This document shows, in pieces, positions 36,240 through 44,092 of a DNA stretch of 64,000 bases (the stretch's first letter is position 1; each line of letters opens with the position of its first letter). The position numbers and the translations under genes are program-made. The notes below the pieces were generated by a model, which saw nothing but the letters and a program-made list of their open reading frames with translations, had not been told where the DNA came from and searched no databases. The stretch is from JAMQKA01 sp031569985 (GTDB taxonomy: Bacteria > Bacteroidota > Rhodothermia > Balneolales > Balneolaceae): contig NZ_JAMQKA010000009.1 of the NCBI RefSeq assembly GCF_031569985.1, forward strand, positions 62,001-126,000, given 5' to 3'.

Positions 36240-36773
36240 ATGTCGTTATCGTTATTATTAGCAGCCGGTGAAGAAGGAGGGGGAGCTATCCTCAACTTCA
36301 GCAGTGGATTTGCTATCTGGGTGGCTATTACACTAATTATCTTTTTGGTCGCTATGGCAAAATATGCTGTGCCGTTAATTATGGAGGCTCTCAGCGAACG
36401 TGAAGACCGAATCAAGGAATCTCTTGAGTCGGCTGAAAAAGCGCTTGAACGAGCAGAGCAGATCTCAAAAGATAATGAGAAGGCTCTCCGTGAAGCTGAA
36501 CAAAAAGCGCAAAAAATTCGCAAAGAGGCTATCGAGGAAGCAGAAATGCTCCGCTCCGAACGGATAGAAAAAGCGAAAGAAGAAGCTGCTCATATTTTAG
36601 AGCAAGCTCGTGAAACCATTGAGCAGGAGAAAAAACGTGCGATGCTGGAGCTTCGTGATGAGGTTGCCCGCCTGGCCGTAAAATCTGCTTCAATGATCAT
36701 TGAGGCTGAGCTGGATGACGAGAAAAACAGCAAGCTGGTCAATAACTACATCGAAGATATCTCTAAGAATTAA
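36240..36773 (+). CDS. atpF: F0F1 ATP synthase subunit b
   Basis: Peripheral stalk subunit, 177 residues. One N-terminal helix (FAIWVAITLIIFLVAMAKYAV) followed by a long charged coiled coil (SEREDRIKESLESAEKALERAEQ onward) with a terminal delta-contact region VKSASMIIEAELDDEKNSKLV. Three bp before atpH. Confidence 0.95.
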   Translation: MSLSLLLAAGEEGGGAILNFSSGFAIWVAITLIIFLVAMAKYAVPLIMEALSEREDRIKESLESAEKALERAEQISKDNEKALREAEQKAQKIRKEAIEEAEMLRSERIEKAKEEAAHILEQARETIEQEKKRAMLELRDEVARLAVKSASMIIEAELDDEKNSKLVNNYIEDISKN

Positions 36774-36776
36774 CCG

Positions 36777-37322
36777 ATGATAACCAAAGCAGCCCGAAGG
36801 TACGCTTCTGCTCTGTTGCAAATAGCAAAGGAGCAGGACAATGTTGAATCTATACTCAGTGATGTTGAGCTTATCCAAAATACGATTGATCATTCTCGGG
36901 AACTCGAAGTGTTCCTTAGAAGCCCGATCATAAAGTTTGATGACAAAGCTGGGGCTCTGGATGAGCTGTTTGGGGACAAGGTGGAAGGGATTACTCGACA
37001 GTTTATTAAACTGTTGGCACGAAAAAGTCGAATTGGGTTATTGTATCTTATTACCCAGGCGTTTATTGATCAATATAATCAATACGCAGGTATCATTGAG
37101 ATTGAAGTGTTTACCGCCCGGGAACTACCAGAAGATCAGCAGAGGTCCCTGCATAAAGCACTGGAAGCCAAGACAGGAAAAAAAGTGAATATGCAACTCT
37201 CTGTGAATGAATCTCTGAAGGGTGGTATTGCAGTACGAATCGATGATACCGTTATCGATGGAACGATCAAGCATAAGCTCGAGCAGCTTGAGGAATCTTT
37301 TTTGAGCAGTGCAGCAGAGTAG
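36777..37322 (+). CDS. atpH: F0F1 ATP synthase subunit delta
   Basis: Links the peripheral stalk to the catalytic head. 181 residues. N-terminal ARRYASALLQIAKEQ is the OSCP/delta signature, and the C-terminal part VNESLKGGIAVRIDDTVIDGTIKHKLEQLEESF is the conserved end. Starts 3 bp after atpF. Confidence 0.94.
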   Translation: MITKAARRYASALLQIAKEQDNVESILSDVELIQNTIDHSRELEVFLRSPIIKFDDKAGALDELFGDKVEGITRQFIKLLARKSRIGLLYLITQAFIDQYNQYAGIIEIEVFTARELPEDQQRSLHKALEAKTGKKVNMQLSVNESLKGGIAVRIDDTVIDGTIKHKLEQLEESFLSSAAE

Positions 37323-37357
37323 AATTTAAATCTGATTTTAAAAGTAATTAACAACCA

Positions 37358-38980
37358 ATGAGTCAAGTAAGACCTGACGAAGTATCAGCAATCTTAAGAA
37401 AACAATTATCCGGCTTCGATAATGAAGCGGATGTCTACGATGTCGGTACAGTACTCGAGGTTGGAGACGGTATTGCTCGCGTATATGGCCTGTCAAAGGT
37501 CCAGGCTGGTGAGCTCGTTGAACTGCCGGACTCCAAGGATGAAGATGGAGAACCGTTGAGAGGAATGGTTCTTAACCTTGAGGAAGACAACGTCGGTATC
37601 GTACTCTTCGGTGCTACCAGTGCCGTGGAAGAAGGGGATACGGTAAAGCGTACCCGCGATATCGCATCTATCAACGTAGGGGACGGAACCCTGGGACGTG
37701 TGATCGATCCGCTGGGCCGCCCAATTGATGGCAAGGGACCGATTTCCGGTGAAACGATTCGATTGCCGCTGGAGCGTAAAGCACCTGGTGTAATCTATCG
37801 TGAACCGGTAAAAGAGCCGCTTCAAACAGGTATTAAAGCTATTGACTCTCTTATCCCCATTGGTCGCGGTCAGCGTGAGCTTATCATTGGTGACCGTCAG
37901 ACGGGTAAGACTTCTGTAGCAGTTGACACGATTATCAACCAACAGGAGACACAGGATACCGATAAGCCGATCCATTGTATTTATGTCGCGGTTGGCCAAA
38001 AAGGTTCTACTGTTGCTGGAATTGCTAAAACGCTGGAAGAGCACGGCGCACTTGAATATACAACAATTGTTTCGGCGCCAGCTTCGGTTTCGGCTCCCAT
38101 GCGTTATATTGCTCCTTTTGCGGGAGCGGCAATCGGTGAATATTTCCGTGATACCGGTCGGCACGCATTGGTTGTATTTGATGATCTCTCCAAGCAGGCG
38201 GTTGCCTATCGTGAGCTTTCATTGCTGCTGAAGCGACCTCCGGGACGTGAAGCTTATCCTGGTGATGTTTTTTACCTGCACAGCCGACTGCTGGAACGTG
38301 CTGCTAAAATTATTGATGAGGACAAGGTAGCTAAACAGATGAACAATGTGCCAGAGCAGCTCAAGCCAAAACTGAAGGGTGGAGGTTCGCTGACGGCACT
38401 CCCAATTATTGAAACGCAGGCCGGTGATGTCTCTGCTTACATTCCGACAAACGTAATTTCAATTACGGACGGTCAGATTTTCCTAGATATCGACCTGTTT
38501 AACTCGGGTGTACGTCCTGCTATCGATGTCGGTACTTCGGTATCTCGTGTAGGTGGTTCTGCACAGGTGAAGGCGATGAAAAAGCTTTCCGGTACTATGA
38601 AGCTGGATCTTGCCCAGTATCGGGAGCTTGAGGCTTTTGCTAAATTCGGTTCGGATCTCGACCCAAGTACTCAGCGACAGTTGAAGCGTGGTGAGCGAAC
38701 GGTTGAGCTGTTGAAACAGGATATCTATCAGCCCCTCGCTGTCCAGGAACAGATTGCACTACTTAAGATCAACGATGAAGGTTTGCTGGATAAGCTCGCT
38801 GTTAATCAGATTGAGGAGTTTGAGCAAAACTACCTGGAAACGGTGAATGCCAAGTTTGATGATGAGATGAGTAAGCTTGCTGAAACCGGTGTCCTCGATG
38901 ATGGATTCGGTGAAAAGCTTATCAATACTGCAGAAACAGTAATCGACCAAATCTTAGCAACTCAAGAAGAAGAGTCCTAA
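37358..38980 (+). CDS. atpA: F0F1 ATP synthase subunit alpha
   Basis: Nucleotide-binding, regulatory subunit of the F1 head. 540 residues. Walker A GDRQTGKTSVA with K184; PLGRPIDGKGPI; arginine finger region near SGVRPAIDVGTSVSRVGG; LFDDLSK-type segment seen as VVFDDLSKQAVAYRELSLLLKRPPGREAYPGDVFYLHSRLLER. Sits between atpH and atpG as in Bacteroidota. Confidence 0.98.
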   Translation: MSQVRPDEVSAILRKQLSGFDNEADVYDVGTVLEVGDGIARVYGLSKVQAGELVELPDSKDEDGEPLRGMVLNLEEDNVGIVLFGATSAVEEGDTVKRTRDIASINVGDGTLGRVIDPLGRPIDGKGPISGETIRLPLERKAPGVIYREPVKEPLQTGIKAIDSLIPIGRGQRELIIGDRQTGKTSVAVDTIINQQETQDTDKPIHCIYVAVGQKGSTVAGIAKTLEEHGALEYTTIVSAPASVSAPMRYIAPFAGAAIGEYFRDTGRHALVVFDDLSKQAVAYRELSLLLKRPPGREAYPGDVFYLHSRLLERAAKIIDEDKVAKQMNNVPEQLKPKLKGGGSLTALPIIETQAGDVSAYIPTNVISITDGQIFLDIDLFNSGVRPAIDVGTSVSRVGGSAQVKAMKKLSGTMKLDLAQYRELEAFAKFGSDLDPSTQRQLKRGERTVELLKQDIYQPLAVQEQIALLKINDEGLLDKLAVNQIEEFEQNYLETVNAKFDDEMSKLAETGVLDDGFGEKLINTAETVIDQILATQEEES

Positions 38981-38983
38981 TTC

Positions 38984-39874
38984 ATGGCGAATCTGCGCGA
39001 CATACGCAACCGGATTGAGTCTATAAAAAATACGCAGCAAATTACGCGTGCCATGAAAATGGTCGCTGCTGCCAAGCTTCGAAAGGCTCAAAACAGGATT
39101 ATTGAAACACGGCCCTATGCTTCCAAAATGAAGGAAGTGGTGGCTCGACTTGTTAAAAATTCCGGGGATCAAAATGTGTTAATGAGAAAGCCGGAAAAAA
39201 CGGAAAATATTCTGTTTATCGTTGTTAGCTCAGATCGTGGGCTTTGTGGGGCTTTCAATAACAACCTGTTTAAAAAGGTACAGGCTCATATAGAAGAGAA
39301 TTTCAGTGCGTACCAGAAGAGTGGCGATCTATCGCTGGTTACCCTTGGCAAAAAGGCAACCAAACATTTCGGTAAGCGCAACTATAAGCTGAGGGATCAG
39401 GATCCCAACTTCTATGATGATCTTGAATTCAGTAAAGTCTCTGAAATAATGAAGGAGATTGTAGCTGATTTCAAAGCTGGAGAAATTGATGCTGTGTACT
39501 TGGCTTATAACGAGTTTAAATCAGTTATTGCTCAGAACAGGATTATCGAACCTGTGTTGCCTATTGACCCCTCCAAATTGATAGGTGAAGAATCAGAAAC
39601 CGATGACTCTATTGATTATATATATGAGCCTGGTGTTGAATCAATTCTGGATGACCTGTTACCGCTGCATCTAAACATGCAGTTATGGAAGGCTGTGTTG
39701 GAATCCAATGCTGCTGAACAGGGTGCACGTATGACCGCGATGGACAACGCGACAGAGAACGCAAAAGAACTTGAACGTGACCTGCAACTTGAGTACAATC
39801 AGGCTCGTCAAAGTGCTATTACTACCGAGATTTCTGAAATTGTATCCGGTGCACAAGCGCTTGAAGAAGCATAG
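38984..39874 (+). CDS. atpG: F0F1 ATP synthase subunit gamma
   Basis: Central rotor shaft. 296 residues. N-terminal LRDIRNRIESIKNTQQITRAMKMVAAAKLRKAQ and C-terminal ARMTAMDNATENAKELERDLQLEYNQARQSAITTEISEIVSGAQAL are the two conserved helices; SSDRGLCGAFNNN lies in the Rossmann-like middle. Starts 3 bp after atpA. The cluster ends here: atpD (beta) and atpC (epsilon) are not in the window, as is usual in Bacteroidota relatives, where they form a separate locus. Confidence 0.97.
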   Translation: MANLRDIRNRIESIKNTQQITRAMKMVAAAKLRKAQNRIIETRPYASKMKEVVARLVKNSGDQNVLMRKPEKTENILFIVVSSDRGLCGAFNNNLFKKVQAHIEENFSAYQKSGDLSLVTLGKKATKHFGKRNYKLRDQDPNFYDDLEFSKVSEIMKEIVADFKAGEIDAVYLAYNEFKSVIAQNRIIEPVLPIDPSKLIGEESETDDSIDYIYEPGVESILDDLLPLHLNMQLWKAVLESNAAEQGARMTAMDNATENAKELERDLQLEYNQARQSAITTEISEIVSGAQALEEA

Positions 39875-39973
39875 CATTTAAATAACAAATCACAATACTC
39901 AATTTTCAAATTGAATATTATTTAAGAGGGTTTGTAAAATTGATAAATTGTTATTTGTAATTTATTGGACAAC

Positions 39974-40060
39974 GGAGAGGTGGCAGAGTGGTCGAATGCG
40001 GCGGTCTTGAAAACCGTTGAGGCCTTATGGTCTCCGGGGGTTCGAATCCCTCCCTCTCCG
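39974..40060 (+). tRNA. tRNA-Ser (anticodon UGA)
   Basis: 87-nt class II tRNA. Acceptor stem GGAGAGG pairs with CCTCTCC; D-arm GCAGAGTGGTCGAATGC; anticodon loop CTTGAAA with anticodon TGA at 40008-40010; long variable arm; T-arm GGGGGTTCGAATCCCTC-like; discriminator G at 40060. CCA is not encoded. The 3' half is duplicated at 43956-43998, showing that a mobile element integrated here. Confidence 0.96.
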
Positions 40061-40061
40061 C
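40019..40061 (+). repeat. Attachment site left (43-bp direct repeat in tRNA-Ser)
   Basis: The last 42 bases of tRNA-Ser plus one, from GAGGCCTTATGG to CCCTCTCCGC, are repeated without a mismatch at 43956-43998. The tRNA is left intact at this end, as expected when an element integrates into a tRNA 3' end and restores it. Confidence 0.9.
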
Positions 40062-40106
40062 TTTATTACATAAAGCGGGTGAAACACTCTGCAAAGAGTT
40101 GCATTC

Positions 40107-40137
40107 CCCTTCAGTGACAAGCTGAAGGGTTTTTTTT
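40107..40137 (+). terminator. Rho-independent terminator after tRNA-Ser
   Basis: CCCTTCAG (40107-40114) pairs with CTGAAGGG (40122-40129), followed by eight T residues. It belongs to the island and replaces the original tRNA terminator now found at 44003. Confidence 0.9.
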
Positions 40138-40430
40138 GGCAAAAAATCGACGCTTTGCCACCTTTGTCCACCATATCCCGTGACCATCGGTGCTGTCTCC
40201 TCAAAAATGCTAAACTGGACTCGCTTTCAGTGATGCAGATAGTTCTTACCCATTCTAATTTATTTAAAGACCAGTACGGTTCTCCTACCTTCCTCAACTA
40301 CTCCGAATTTGGTATAATGAAGTCCATAGCATAACAAAACTTGCCATAGGGTACGAATATGTACCTTCTAGGTATTTTTTTCTTACTGTTCGGGGTACTA
40401 TATTACATTTATTTCTTTAAAAAGGGAGGG
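40138..40430. other. Non-coding stretch at left end of island
   Basis: No gene called. A short plus-strand frame ending near 40333 (peptide piece SVMQIVLTHSNLFKDQYGSP) has no start or ribosome site; it may be a coding remnant or chance. The SLATT promoter should lie here. Confidence 0.35.
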
Positions 40431-40433
40431 ATG

Positions 40434-40910
40434 ATGGAAAACAAAGAACAGTTGTTAGAAAAGTGGCATAGAGGCAGTGGAATAATGCACATATCACATC
40501 TTATAACTGCTTCAAGGCACCAGCGTTTTCATCGAATAGTGGGCACTTTCTCATCCAGTTTAAGCGCTATTGTTGCCACTTCAATCTTTGTTGCAGCTCT
40601 GGAAGATAGTTCGCAAATGGCATTATATTACACTGCTTCAGGATTAAGTCTCTTGGCTGCAGAACTATCTGCTGCTAATTCAATCTTAAACTTTCCAAAA
40701 AGTGCGGAAGCTCATCAACGGGCTGGTTCAATGTTCCAAGGACTTCGCAGGAAATTGAAGTAGATTTATGAATTTACGAGAGGGGATGATTCGATACGAT
40801 ATGAGCATCTTCGAAAGAGATGGGTTGAAGCATTAAATCTATCACCACCCTTGCCACAGAAAATTCACAATAAGGTTAAAAAAGACTTTGATGAACTACA
40901 TACAGAGTAA
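40434..40910 (+). pseudogene. SLATT-domain membrane protein, interrupted by in-frame TAG
   Basis: Two-helix membrane protein of the SLATT class, effectors tied to nucleotide-signal defence systems. ATG 40434 follows a strong ribosome site (GGGAGGG). The frame gives EKWHRGSGIMHISHLITASRHQRFHRIVG, two hydrophobic helices (SSLSAIVATSIFVAAL; YYTASGLSLLAAELSAANSIL), then NFPKSAEAHQRAGSMFQGLRRKLK and a TAG at 40761-40763. The same frame continues for 48 more codons to TAA 40908, encoding HLRKRWVEALNLSPPLPQKI, which matches the usual SLATT C-terminus. So a single nonsense change (CAG to TAG is the simplest) splits an otherwise intact gene. No partner nucleotidyltransferase or SLOG gene is nearby. 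Confidence 0.75.
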
Positions 40911-40913
40911 GAA

Positions 40914-42267
40914 TAATTAGTCGCTCCTTAAAAATCCCAAAAATCATGGTTTCGTGTGGATAAACAGCTGATTTTGTGGATAAGTTAACGGTAAAATCCC
41001 GTAGATTTCGGTGGAATCTACTCAAAAACCTTACGGATTTTACTATGCTCTCAGCCTCTCCAGACCAATCGCAATGGGACATGTTCAGTCCCATCTTGAA
41101 GAGTTTTATCGACCCGCAACATCCGTTGGTCCAGCTGGCTGACACCTTGGACTGGTGCCAATTGGAGACCGAATTCACCGAGCTATACTCCAAAACCGGT
41201 CGCCCGGCCCACCCGATCCGGTTGATGGTCAGCCTGTTGTTGCTCAAACAGATGTACGGACACGGGGATGAGAGCCTGCCGGAGGGCATGGAGAAAATCT
41301 TCGGCTGGTCGGTAGCCCTGCATGGGAGGAAGGCCCGCGAGCAGGCCCTCTGCGTAGACACCACGGCCGGAGGAGACCAACATTACGTTTCCCACCGATG
41401 CCAAGCTGTATGGAAAAGTGATGCAACGACTGCGAACCATAGCCAAACAGTCCGGGATTAAACTCAAGCAATCCTACCGCTTTGTCGGTAAGAAACTGTT
41501 GCGGGCGACCCATAACGCCGCTCACCCCAAGCGGGCCAAGTCGGCCCGCAAGGCCACCCGGAAGTTGCGCACCTGCGCCGGACGGCTGCTGCGGGAGGTC
41601 CAACGGAAGCTGCCCGAGGAGGCTACGGGCCGTCACCGGCCGGCCTTGGAGCTCTGCGGTCAGGTGCTCGATCAACGTCGTCACGATAAAAACAAAGTCT
41701 ACAGCCTCCACGAGCCGCATACGGCCTGCATTGCCAAGGGCAAGGCCCACAAGAAATACGAATTTGGCAGGAAGGTGAGCCTGGCGATCACAGCTAACTC
41801 TCAGGTCCTGGTGGGTGCCACCATGGCCGACGGCAATGCCCACGACTCAAAAACCCTGGAGGTCAGCCTCCGCCAATACCGGAGGCTGACCGACGGCCTG
41901 CCGGAAAAGACCATTGTCGATCGCGGCTACCGGGGCCTGACGGAGGTGCTGGGCGTACAGGTATGGTATCCGGATCGGTTCAAGGCCGGCAAAGATCGCA
42001 ACAAGAAGCGCCGGCTGCGGCGCTGGTTCCGCAAGCGAACGGCCATCGAACCGATCATTGGCCACCTGAAAAACGACTACGGGCTGGACCGCAGCTACCT
42101 GAAAGGGCCGACGGGGCCCAGATGAATCTGCTGTTGGCCGGGACCGCATGGAACCTGCAGCTGTGGATGCGCCAGCTGCTTTGTTGGCTCAAGATTTTGC
42201 TGCGATTTGTCAACCCACTGAGTCGCTGGACAATCTTAAAACCAAGTTTTTAAGGATCGACTAATTA
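40914..42267 (+). mobile_element. IS5-like insertion sequence, degenerate
   Basis: 1354 bp bounded by inverted repeats: left TAATTAGTCGCTCCTTAAAA (from 40914), right its complement with one change (TTTTAAGGATCGACTAATTA, ending 42267). GAA lies directly outside both ends (40911-40913; 42268-42270), a possible 3-bp target duplication. It inserted 3 bp after the SLATT stop codon. Its base composition is far richer in G and C than the surrounding island. Confidence 0.85.
41045..42253 (+). pseudogene. IS5-family transposase, deleted and frameshifted
   Basis: The N-terminal DUF772-type part is readable: HPLVQLADTLDWCQLETEFTELYSKTGRPAHPIRLMVSLLLLKQMYG. After GDESL the text jumps to PEGMEKIFGWSVALHG, so roughly 50 codons normally present (the 'ENPYWQYF.G...F' part) are missing in frame. 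A shift near 41375 moves VDTT to the frame of NITFPTDAKLYGKVMQRLRTI. The DDE core continues (SLHEPHTACIAKGKAHKKYEFG; MADGNAHDSKTLE; IVDRGYRGL; RRWFRKRTAIEPIIGHLKNDYGLDRSYLKG). A second shift near 42120 precedes MNLLLAGTAWNLQLW. The transposase cannot be active. Confidence 0.88.
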
Positions 42268-42275
42268 GAAATAGC

Positions 42276-42300
42276 AAAGGCCCCCAAATGGAGGCCTTTT
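42276..42300. terminator. Bidirectional terminator
   Basis: AAAGGCC (42276-42282) pairs with GGCCTTT (42293-42299) and is flanked by T and A runs. It serves the minus-strand gene ending at 42325. Confidence 0.75.
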
Positions 42301-42324
42301 ATGTAAAGATAATATTCTTGGTGG

Positions 42325-43110
42325 CTAATTTTCCATATCCGCATTCACCACACTAACAATTTCATATACATTACTAATGCGTCGGCTGATCTCTAGTTCT
42401 CCAATTTGAGTGAGACCATCCTCTGGAAATGTAGTGTCCTCAGCCCAAGACGGATCCAGTGCATCCTTCAAGGTGGAATATAGATCGTATGATACAGTGG
42501 TAGCTTGAATATGCGGTCCCGAGGGTGACAAAATAACGGCGTTTCCCCAACCTTTTTGGGGGGTTTTACCCTCATCCATAGAAGACTTGATAAATGGAGC
42601 CCAGTGCTTGTTTTCCAAATCGATCAACTCTACAGGAGAATTTGTGTCATGAAAGATGATATTGACATAGTTATAATCTTTATCTGGCACCACTCCTTCA
42701 GCTTCGACATAGTTTTCCGGTCTGACGAACATAGTATGCATAACCGTACTCATTGAAATGGTATTCATGCTCTCGGTTGGCACATCTGGAAAAGCTTCAG
42801 AGGCATTCCATATTCCTCCAGTATTATCAATATCATTGAAGGTGTTAATGAATAGAACATTAGGGGAGTTTGGTATATTATATCCTCCCACTTTTACCAA
42901 AAGGGCCCAGAATTGGAGATTTCCCTCTTGTATAGCATTTTCCGCTACTGTTCTCCAATAAGTAGTTTCACGGTGAATAAATTGTGGCATATCTTCGTTA
43001 GATACATGACGAGATTGATACACACTAATTTCTTGGGCTTCTACTGGTAAGGTGAACGCTGTTGCGATTACAAACAGAAATGCTGAAATAAAACATTTGA
43101 TAGGTCTCAT
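42325..43110 (-). CDS. Secreted protein of unknown function (island cargo)
   Basis: 261 residues, not recognised. Signal peptide MRPIKCFISAFLFVIATAFTLPVEAQ, then a soluble domain with many Trp, Asn and acidic residues: HVSNEDMPQFIHRETTYWRTVAENAIQEG and later WAPFIKSSMDEGKTPQKGWGNAVILSPSGP. No lipobox, no membrane helix and no known catalytic motif was seen. It is intact, unlike the other genes of the tRNA-Ser island, so it may be the selected cargo. It has its own terminator at 42276. Confidence 0.75.
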   Translation of the reverse strand: MRPIKCFISAFLFVIATAFTLPVEAQEISVYQSRHVSNEDMPQFIHRETTYWRTVAENAIQEGNLQFWALLVKVGGYNIPNSPNVLFINTFNDIDNTGGIWNASEAFPDVPTESMNTISMSTVMHTMFVRPENYVEAEGVVPDKDYNYVNIIFHDTNSPVELIDLENKHWAPFIKSSMDEGKTPQKGWGNAVILSPSGPHIQATTVSYDLYSTLKDALDPSWAEDTTFPEDGLTQIGELEISRRISNVYEIVSVVNADMEN

Positions 43111-43929
43111 GATTTTCCCTGTTAAATTAAATGTTAGAGGTGAGCCATATAGATGTCTAATAGGGGAATAGTTTTATCAGTATAGGTAATAAAACTTTGC
43201 TAACCTAATCGATTCATCTACCTTTTAGTTGGTTTCAATTGGGATGACAGGAGATAATCTTTTCCTTATTGGTATTCGTAGCAATTTTCAGACAATTAAT
43301 CGGATTTTATATTGTGAGGCTCGCAAAACTGTGAGGCCAAAAATTACCGTGCATTAAAAACGGAACTATCACGGGCGAAGGTGCGCCATCTCGACCCCAA
43401 CGTACCCCATAACACCCCTTACCTAGGTCTGTTAATTGAATTTTACAGAAAATAATTTAGCAAGAGTTCGATAGTTGGTACTGAAAAACCTCACTTAACA
43501 ACTTGATTTGGGGAGCTAATTTGTCTCGATTAAGGTCAGCGTATTAGTATTTTAAGCACTTAATTAGATAAGGGGCATTCAGCATTGATAAAGGCCCACA
43601 GAAGCTATTCTAGCCAAAACTGATCTATTCTTAAGTTGTCGGCAAGCAGTAGTATTAATACACGTGATTTGTAATTGTTTGATTGTATTTGTTATAAGAT
43701 AAATAACCGACTGGACGCCTTTTGAAGCTCCCCTATCAACTACTGTCAGAATATTCGTGTCGTACTGTTGTTAGTGTCGTTTATAGTAGCATGTACAGAG
43801 CATTTAGATTTCGAAATAGTACGTTAAGAATGTTAAATTCGTATGCGAATTTACTTTAACTTTACAGCGTTTTGCCGTAGTTTAGTTCGCGATTCGGTTA
43901 CCATACCGAGAAGGGGAGTGTAAATAAGT
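43111..43929. other. Non-coding right arm of the island
   Basis: About 820 bp with no complete gene. It contains a 43-codon open stretch without a start at 43318-43455 (listed separately) and a near-perfect 20-bp palindrome at 43834-43853 (TAAATTCG / CGAATTTA arms). Stop codons are dense on both strands elsewhere. Likely carries integrase arm-type or regulatory sites. Confidence 0.5.
43318..43455 (+). pseudogene. Possible C-terminal coding remnant
   Basis: An open frame without a start codon gives EAKNYRALKTELSRAKVRHL then DPNVPHNTPYLGLLIEFYRK and a TAA at 43453. The composition looks protein-like (amphipathic helix, then a proline-rich turn and helix), but I do not recognise the family. It may be the tail of a deleted island gene. 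Confidence 0.35.
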
Positions 43930-43959
43930 CCTCTAGTAGCGTTTAAACGGTACTAGAGG
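43930..43959. repeat. 30-bp palindrome abutting the right attachment site
   Basis: CCTCTAGTA (43930-43938) and TACTAGAGG (43951-43959) flank the central palindrome GTTTAAAC (43941-43948). Only one base pair of the symmetric array fails. The right arm overlaps the first four bases of the 43-bp direct repeat, so the palindrome spans the integration boundary and is a good candidate for a recombinase core or binding site. Confidence 0.7.
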
Positions 43960-43998
43960 CCTTATGGTCTCCGGGGGTTCGAATCCCTCCCTCTCCGC
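43956..43998 (+). repeat. Attachment site right (partial tRNA-Ser copy)
   Basis: Perfect copy of 40019-40061, comprising the 3' variable arm, T-arm and acceptor strand of tRNA-Ser. It lacks the 5' half and cannot be a tRNA. It marks the right end of the island and is followed by the original tRNA terminator. Confidence 0.9.
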
Positions 43999-44002
43999 AA
44001 TG

Positions 44003-44035
44003 TAGCCCCATTCCCATAGGATGGGGCTATTTCTT
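44003..44035 (+). terminator. Original tRNA-Ser terminator
   Basis: TAGCCCCAT (44003-44011) pairs with ATGGGGCTA (44021-44029), followed by TTCTTT. It lies 4 bp beyond the partial tRNA copy, the place expected for the terminator of the uninterrupted tRNA gene. Confidence 0.8.
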
Positions 44036-44092
44036 TAAATAAAAGGGAGTTCATTACGTTGAAGGCCAAACTTTCATGCTAAGATTCTGGAT

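Larger units (their letters stand above)
40061..43955. mobile_element. tRNA-Ser-integrated genomic island, integrase-less
   Basis: 3.9 kb bounded by the 43-bp direct repeat. Contents in order: a terminator, a SLATT-domain gene with an in-frame stop, a degenerate IS5-like element, a secreted protein gene on the minus strand and about 0.85 kb of non-coding DNA rich in palindromes. No recombinase gene can be read in either strand, so the element is either a satellite mobilised in trans or a deleted island. The native terminator of the tRNA (44003) lies just beyond the right end. Confidence 0.85.

Noticed and set aside
34910..39874. Missing atpD and atpC as a sign of a broken ATP synthase cluster
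   Set aside because: Separation of beta and epsilon genes from the rest is normal in Bacteroidota-related genomes, so it is not a defect.
40025..40297. Minus-strand frame across the tRNA-Ser gene
   Set aside because: Its C-terminal GRDSNPRRP comes from reading the tRNA T-arm; this is a common false gene at tRNAs.
43956..43998. Possible second tRNA-Ser gene
   Set aside because: Only the 3' part is present; there is no acceptor 5' strand, D-arm or anticodon. It is an attachment-site copy.
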